Of a stretch of DNA of 10,102 nucleotides, positions 6,532-10,102 are shown piece by piece. Location: assembly GCA_028293365.1 (NCBI GenBank), contig JAQGOX010000771.1, forward strand, positions 1-10,102. Reading direction: 5' to 3'. The DNA is from Verrucomicrobiales bacterium (GTDB lineage: Bacteria > Verrucomicrobiota > Verrucomicrobiia > Limisphaerales > SXQI01). The notes under the pieces are model-generated. The model was not told the DNA's origin, searched no databases, and saw only the letters and a list, made by a program, of their open reading frames with translations. Within the stretch, counting starts at the first letter, position 1, and the number at the start of each line of letters is the position of its first letter. The translations under genes and the position numbers were made by a program.

Positions 6532-7814
6532 AAGAGATCTTGCCTCAGCCTCCCGCAGTGGTGCGCAACGAAGTCTCGCGCATTCAGGAATTATTCCAGC
6601 GCAACGTCATTCCTTCATACGGCCGTTTTGAATTGGCGTTCACCCACGGCAAGGGCAGCTACGTCTGGGATGTGAATGGCCGGCGTTATCTCGACCTCGG
6701 TGGCGGAATCGCTGTGTGCGGACTCGGCCACGCGAACGAGGAAATCACTTCCGCGCTCATCGAACAATCGAAGCGGTTGGTTCATGTCTCGAACCTTTAT
6801 TATACCGAGCCGCAGGGCCGCCTGGCCGAACAACTGGTTCGCCTGATCGGGTCCGGACATTGCTTTTTCTGCAACAGCGGTGGCGAGGCGAACGAGGGTC
6901 TCTATAAACTGGCTCGCAAATTCGGACATGACGAAGGCCGGTTTGAAATCATCACCGCGCAAAATTCATTTCATGGCCGAACACTTGCGGGAATCGCGGC
7001 CAGCGGCCAGGACAAGGTAAAGAAGGGTTTCGAACCGGCCGTTGCCGGTTTTCGGCACGTTCCTTACAACGATCTCGAAGCTATGCGCGCAGCCATTTCT
7101 CCTGCGACTGTCGCGGTCTTGATCGAAGCGATCCAGGGCGAAGGGGGCGGCGTCACTCCGGTCTCCCCGGAGTATCTGCTCGGGCTGCGGAAGCTCTGCG
7201 ACGAAAAGAAACTGCTGCTCTTGATTGATGAAGTTCAGGCCGGGCATTTCCGAACGGGACGATTCCAAAGCTGGCAGCGTATTCTCGAAGGTGTGCCCGG
7301 CGGAGAAACCTTTTTGCCCGATGGTGTTTCCATGGCGAAATCACTTGGGGGCGGTTTTCCGATTGGGGCTTTCTGGGCTCGCGAGCCCTATGGCGCATTG
7401 CTTTCTGCGGGGACGCACGGAACCACATTCGGCGGGACGCCGCTGGGCTGTGCCGTTGCCCTAAAAATACTGGAAGTGATTTACCGCGACCATCTTGCGG
7501 ACAATGCTCGCGCTACGGGCCAGTTTTTGAAAAATGAATTGGCATCTCTCACCCAAAAATACCCCGGCGTATTGAAGGGTGTTCGAGGGCTGGGACTGAT
7601 GATCGGTGTGGAATTGAACGCCGGGATTCCTGCCTTCCAAAGCGATATCAAATCGGCTGCTGTACAATTTTGCAATCGGTTGCACGCTGCCGGAGTGTTG
7701 ACGATACCCGCAGGCACTGCGGTCATTCGAATATTGCCTCCTTTAAACCTGAGCAGAAACGAAGTGGAAGAAGGCCTCCGCGTCATTGAGTCAGTCGTCA
7801 GCAGCCTTGCCTGA
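6528..7814 (+). CDS. argD: Acetylornithine aminotransferase
   Basis: ArgD is a PLP-dependent class III aminotransferase that converts N-acetylglutamate semialdehyde to N-acetylornithine with glutamate as amino donor. The GTG start overlaps the argB stop (GTGA). Its 428 residues are longer than the usual ~390-400. Visible features are DLGGGIAVCGLGHAN (57-70), the PLP-phosphate loop FCNSGGEANE (114-123), FHGRTLA (148-154), EAIQGEGGG (200-208), the PLP-ring aspartate in IDEVQAG (Asp234), the Schiff-base lysine in MAKSLGGGFPIGA (Lys271) and GTHGTTFGGTPL (295-306). Two departures from typical ArgD are seen. DEVQAGHFRTGRF replaces the common DEVQTGMGRTG, and about eight extra residues lie between TGRF and LPDGVSMAK. 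Both look like lineage traits and not damage. Operon context makes ArgD far likelier than ornithine or GABA aminotransferase. argF follows after 21 bp. Confidence 0.94.
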   Translation: MKEILPQPPAVVRNEVSRIQELFQRNVIPSYGRFELAFTHGKGSYVWDVNGRRYLDLGGGIAVCGLGHANEEITSALIEQSKRLVHVSNLYYTEPQGRLAEQLVRLIGSGHCFFCNSGGEANEGLYKLARKFGHDEGRFEIITAQNSFHGRTLAGIAASGQDKVKKGFEPAVAGFRHVPYNDLEAMRAAISPATVAVLIEAIQGEGGGVTPVSPEYLLGLRKLCDEKKLLLLIDEVQAGHFRTGRFQSWQRILEGVPGGETFLPDGVSMAKSLGGGFPIGAFWAREPYGALLSAGTHGTTFGGTPLGCAVALKILEVIYRDHLADNARATGQFLKNELASLTQKYPGVLKGVRGLGLMIGVELNAGIPAFQSDIKSAAVQFCNRLHAAGVLTIPAGTAVIRILPPLNLSRNEVEEGLRVIESVVSSLA

Positions 7815-7835
7815 GTTTCCCATCCCGTCCTTGCA

Positions 7836-8732
7836 ATGAAAAACCTATTAAGCATCGAACAGCTTTCTGCCACCGAAATTGAAGAGATTCTTCACTCCGC
7901 GGCCGGACGGAAAAAGAACCGTGGCAGCGAATTAGCCATGCCACTAAAGGGCCAGACCTGGGCGTTGCTCTTCGCAAAATCCTCCACGCGTACACGGGTT
8001 TCATTCGAAGTCGGAATTCGAGAACTCGGCGGCGATGTCATGTTCCTGAATGCAAACGATATTCAGCTTGGACGTGGTGAACCGATTAAAGATACGGCTC
8101 GAGTGCTTGGTCGCATGATTCACGGGGCAATCATCCGCACGTTCGCGCAGCAGGATATTGAAGATTTCGCCCAGTACTCTGGCATTCCAACCATCAACGC
8201 CCTCACAGATCAGGAACATCCCTGTCAAATTCTGGCTGATATTTTCACCTTTCAGGAAAAGCGTGGCAGCATTGTCGGCAAAGTAGTGACATTTGTTGGC
8301 GATGGCGCATGTAACGTTCCAGCTTCATGGGTCTTTGCCGCGGCAAAATTAGGCTTCGAGCTTCGAATTGCCGCACCGTCGAAATACCAGCCTTCCCCTG
8401 AACTATTAAAACGTGCGGGTGGCAAAATTGTCTGCACCTCAGATTTGAAAGCGGCGGCTGCTGGAGCGGATATTCTTTACACCGACGTTTGGGTTTCGAT
8501 GGGCAAGGAATCCGAGTCCGCCGAGCGGATTCGCGATCTTTCCGGATACCAAATCAATGGTGACCTGATAAAACTCGCAAAGTCAGATGCGCTGGTGATG
8601 CATTGTCTGCCAGCCTATCGCGGCAAAGAAATTGACGAAGCAACGTTTGAAGCAAATGCCGAAACGATTTTCGATGAAGCCGAAAATCGGCTGCACGTTC
8701 AGAAAGCGATCCTCGCACTGGTAAGCAAATAG
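7836..8732 (+). CDS. argF: Ornithine carbamoyltransferase
   Basis: ArgF joins carbamoyl phosphate and ornithine to make citrulline. The protein has 298 residues, typical of the short anabolic form. The carbamoyl-phosphate loop SSTRTR (49-54), EHPCQILAD (127-135), VGDGACNVPAS (154-164), the ornithine-closing loop DVWVSMGKE (217-225) and the catalytic HCLPAYRG (256-263) are all intact. The SMG loop argues for ornithine as substrate over the acetyl- or succinyl-ornithine variants. The start ATG (MKNLLSIEQLS) is that of the family, although no good Shine-Dalgarno sequence precedes it. This is the last arginine gene of the operon in this window. argG and argH do not follow, so the final two steps must be encoded elsewhere. 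Confidence 0.97.
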   Translation: MKNLLSIEQLSATEIEEILHSAAGRKKNRGSELAMPLKGQTWALLFAKSSTRTRVSFEVGIRELGGDVMFLNANDIQLGRGEPIKDTARVLGRMIHGAIIRTFAQQDIEDFAQYSGIPTINALTDQEHPCQILADIFTFQEKRGSIVGKVVTFVGDGACNVPASWVFAAAKLGFELRIAAPSKYQPSPELLKRAGGKIVCTSDLKAAAAGADILYTDVWVSMGKESESAERIRDLSGYQINGDLIKLAKSDALVMHCLPAYRGKEIDEATFEANAETIFDEAENRLHVQKAILALVSK

Positions 8733-8733
8733 C

Positions 8734-8874
8734 TTACAGAGGATTTCTGCCATTCAAAATGGTTTCATAAAAATCGAATTTGCCGCACGCCATTGAAGGT
8801 GTGCCGCCCTTTGAAGCGAGCCAGTTAAACGAACCCTGGTAGAGGCTATCGTTGTATCTGGAGTGGAATTCCAT
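8734..8874 (-). CDS. Possible small or remnant protein-coding ORF, unrecognised
   Basis: A 46-codon minus-strand ORF (ATG at 8874-8872, TAA at 8736-8734) fills most of the argF-oxidoreductase gap. Its product contains a plausible, non-repetitive stretch (YQGSFNWLASKGGTPSM, then KFDFYETILNG), with third codon positions enriched in G and C like neighbouring genes. I do not recognise a family and see no clear ribosome-binding site. The frame continues upstream to an ATG at 8979, but that part lies antisense to the next gene. It may be a genuine small gene, the tail of a lost gene, or chance. Confidence 0.2.
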   Translation of the reverse strand: MEFHSRYNDSLYQGSFNWLASKGGTPSMACGKFDFYETILNGRNPL

Positions 8875-8879
8875 ACTAT
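8852..8879 (+). promoter_or_regulatory. Candidate promoter for the FAD oxidoreductase gene
   Basis: TTGTAT (8852-8857) and TACTAT (8874-8879) are 16 bp apart. They would start transcription near 8886, about 16 bases before the ATG at 8902. The match is moderate and untested. Without it the gene could only be read through from argF. Confidence 0.3.
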
Positions 8880-8901
8880 TCGCCCGGGAAACTTCAATCA
8901 A

Positions 8902-10102
8902 ATGAACCAAGCAATTCCATCGGAAACCAAGGTCGTAATAGTGGGCGGAGGAGTCGTCGGTTGCAGCCTTGCGTATCATCTGACTAAATTAGGCTGGCGG
9001 GATGTGGTCTTACTTGAGCAATCGGGACTGGCTGGCGGAACGACCTGGCACGCCGCCGGATTGGTGGGGCGGTTGCGGACTTCGAATAGTCTCACCAAAA
9101 TCAACAAATACAGCGCCGAGTTGTACGCACAGTTGCAACAGGAAACTGGTCACAATATTGGCTGGAAACAGGTAGGCAGCCTGATCGTCGCCAAGTCCGA
9201 GGCACGCATGACTCAATTGCGGCGCACGGCTGCGATGGCGGAATGGTTTGGGGTAGAAGTGCAGATGATCAGCGCGGAGACTGCACAATCCAAATGGCCA
9301 TTGATCCAAATCGAGGATGTGCTTGGCGCCGCCTGGCTGCCGCACGACGGAAAGGTGCTTCCAAAGGAGCTCGCGCTGGCGCTGGCCAGGGGGGCACAAA
9401 TGCGAGGTGCTTCGATCATCGAAAATGCCCGTGTCACGGACGTCATTAAGGAAAACGGACGGGCAGTGGGTGTTCGGACAAACCAAGGTGATATAAAATC
9501 TGAGTTTGTGGTGTTGACGGGCGGAATGTGGGCGCGGGAATTGGGTCTGCGTTGCGGAGTTAATATTCCACTCTATCCGGTCGAACATCACTACGTGGTG
9601 ACTGAACCGATTGCCGGAGCGTTTGATGAACTTCCGGTGGCGCGTGATCCGGATCTTTGCCTTTATTTTCGCGGAGAGGGAGATGGGGTGATGCTTGGAG
9701 CCTTTCAAGCGCTTTCGAAGCCATGGATGGTCGAGCGGGTGCCGGAGAAATTCTCATTCCAATTGCTGGAACCGGATTGGGAAAAGTTCTCGGAGCCGCT
9801 CAAGAATGGGCGTCACCGAATACCGGCATTGCGGACCTGCCAGTTCGCAAAATTTGTAAATGGACCCGAAAGCTTCACGCCGGATAATAACTTTATCATG
9901 GGCGAAGCGCCGGAACTGAAAAATCTGTTTGTCTCGGCAGGTTACAACTCTGTGGGAATCGCGAGTGCGGGAGGAGCGGGGAAATATCTTGCAGAATGGA
10001 TGATTGAAGGCGAACAGACCATGGACCTCTGGAGTGTGGACATCAGACGGTTCGGTCCATGGGCAAACAACCGACAATTCCTCCGTGACCGGGTGGCGGA
10101 GG
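8902..10102 (+). CDS. FAD-dependent oxidoreductase, dimethylglycine/sarcosine dehydrogenase type (partial, runs off right edge)
   Basis: From the ATG at 8902 the frame is open for 400 codons to the window edge. The N-terminus is a DAO-type Rossmann fold: VIVGGGVVGCSLAYHL (13-28, glycines 15, 17 and 20) with Glu39 ending the second strand. TTWHAAGL (47-54) matches the segment in mammalian dimethylglycine and sarcosine dehydrogenases whose histidine carries covalent FAD (His50 here). VEHHYVVTEP, near residue 230, and SAGYNSVGIASAGGAGKYLAEW, near 350-371, are further marks of this family. The visible end (DLWSVDIRRFG) is where such proteins pass into their C-terminal FAO_M and GcvT-like folate-binding domains, so about half the protein may lie beyond the edge. 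The expected reaction is oxidative demethylation of an N-methyl amino acid, with formaldehyde or methylene-folate as product; the substrate is unknown. It has no evident link to arginine synthesis. Confidence 0.85.
   Translation, partial: MNQAIPSETKVVIVGGGVVGCSLAYHLTKLGWRDVVLLEQSGLAGGTTWHAAGLVGRLRTSNSLTKINKYSAELYAQLQQETGHNIGWKQVGSLIVAKSEARMTQLRRTAAMAEWFGVEVQMISAETAQSKWPLIQIEDVLGAAWLPHDGKVLPKELALALARGAQMRGASIIENARVTDVIKENGRAVGVRTNQGDIKSEFVVLTGGMWARELGLRCGVNIPLYPVEHHYVVTEPIAGAFDELPVARDPDLCLYFRGEGDGVMLGAFQALSKPWMVERVPEKFSFQLLEPDWEKFSEPLKNGRHRIPALRTCQFAKFVNGPESFTPDNNFIMGEAPELKNLFVSAGYNSVGIASAGGAGKYLAEWMIEGEQTMDLWSVDIRRFGPWANNRQFLRDRVAE

Noticed and set aside
8750..8762. Short hairpin (CCATT-CAA-AATGG) after argF
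   Set aside because: It has only five base pairs, mostly not GC-rich, and no T-tract beyond TTT. It is too weak to call as the operon terminator.
8785..8804. Hairpin GCACGCC/GGTGTGC between argF and the flavoprotein gene
   Set aside because: The seven-pair stem with one wobble pair is not followed by a T-run, and nothing links it to a known regulatory RNA.
9010..9708. 232-codon minus-strand ORF
   Set aside because: It is antisense to the FAD oxidoreductase, whose plus-strand frame carries clear family motifs. The minus product is rich in Arg, His and Ser and shows no recognisable domain.
1..10102. Novel defence, mobile or secondary-metabolite system
   Set aside because: No direct-repeat array, transposase, integrase, nuclease or helicase genes, or repeated structure were seen. 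Apart from the toxin-antitoxin relic, the genes are housekeeping or ordinary metabolic genes.

Overview
The window reads as a stretch of bacterial chromosome of moderate GC. The likeliest source is a member of the Verrucomicrobiota or a related PVC-group bacterium. This is an inference from three things: a Tat-exported Gfo/Idh/MocA oxidoreductase, lineage-looking insertions in ArgJ and ArgD, and a ribosomal pair (rplM-rpsI) placed just before an arginine operon. No rRNA, tRNA, CRISPR array, insertion sequence or phage gene was seen.

Layout. Positions 1-353 hold the C-terminal end of an unidentified protein with a beta-rich tail. It is followed after 21 bp by a complete Tat-signal Gfo/Idh/MocA dehydrogenase (375-1652). 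Convergent to these, on the minus strand, lies a small YgiT/MqsA-type antitoxin (1670-1906). It overlaps by 4 bp the surviving C-terminal part of a DUF4258-type toxin (1903-2085). That toxin has lost its start and N-terminal part, so this is a decayed toxin-antitoxin pair. Next come rplM and rpsI (2229-3096), closed by a strong intrinsic terminator (3115-3151).

The core of the window is a compact plus-strand arginine operon, argC-argJ-argB-argD-argF (3223-8732), with gaps of 22, 8, -4 and 21 bp. Together the five enzymes take N-acetylglutamate to ornithine and citrulline: ArgB phosphorylates, ArgC reduces, ArgD transaminates, ArgJ removes and recycles the acetyl group, and ArgF carbamoylates ornithine. 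The N-terminal helix of ArgB resembles that of arginine-inhibited kinases, which fits a cyclic, ArgJ-based pathway controlled at ArgB. argG, argH and carAB are not in the window.

After a 169-bp gap, an FAD-dependent oxidoreductase of the dimethylglycine/sarcosine dehydrogenase type begins at 8902 and runs off the right edge (400 codons visible).

Most of the window is ordinary housekeeping DNA, and I see no undescribed multi-gene system. The items most worth a second look are the decaying toxin-antitoxin locus with its zinc-ligand-depleted antitoxin, a 12-residue insertion directly before the ArgJ self-cleavage site, and a 10-codon mini-ORF whose stop overlaps the argC start.
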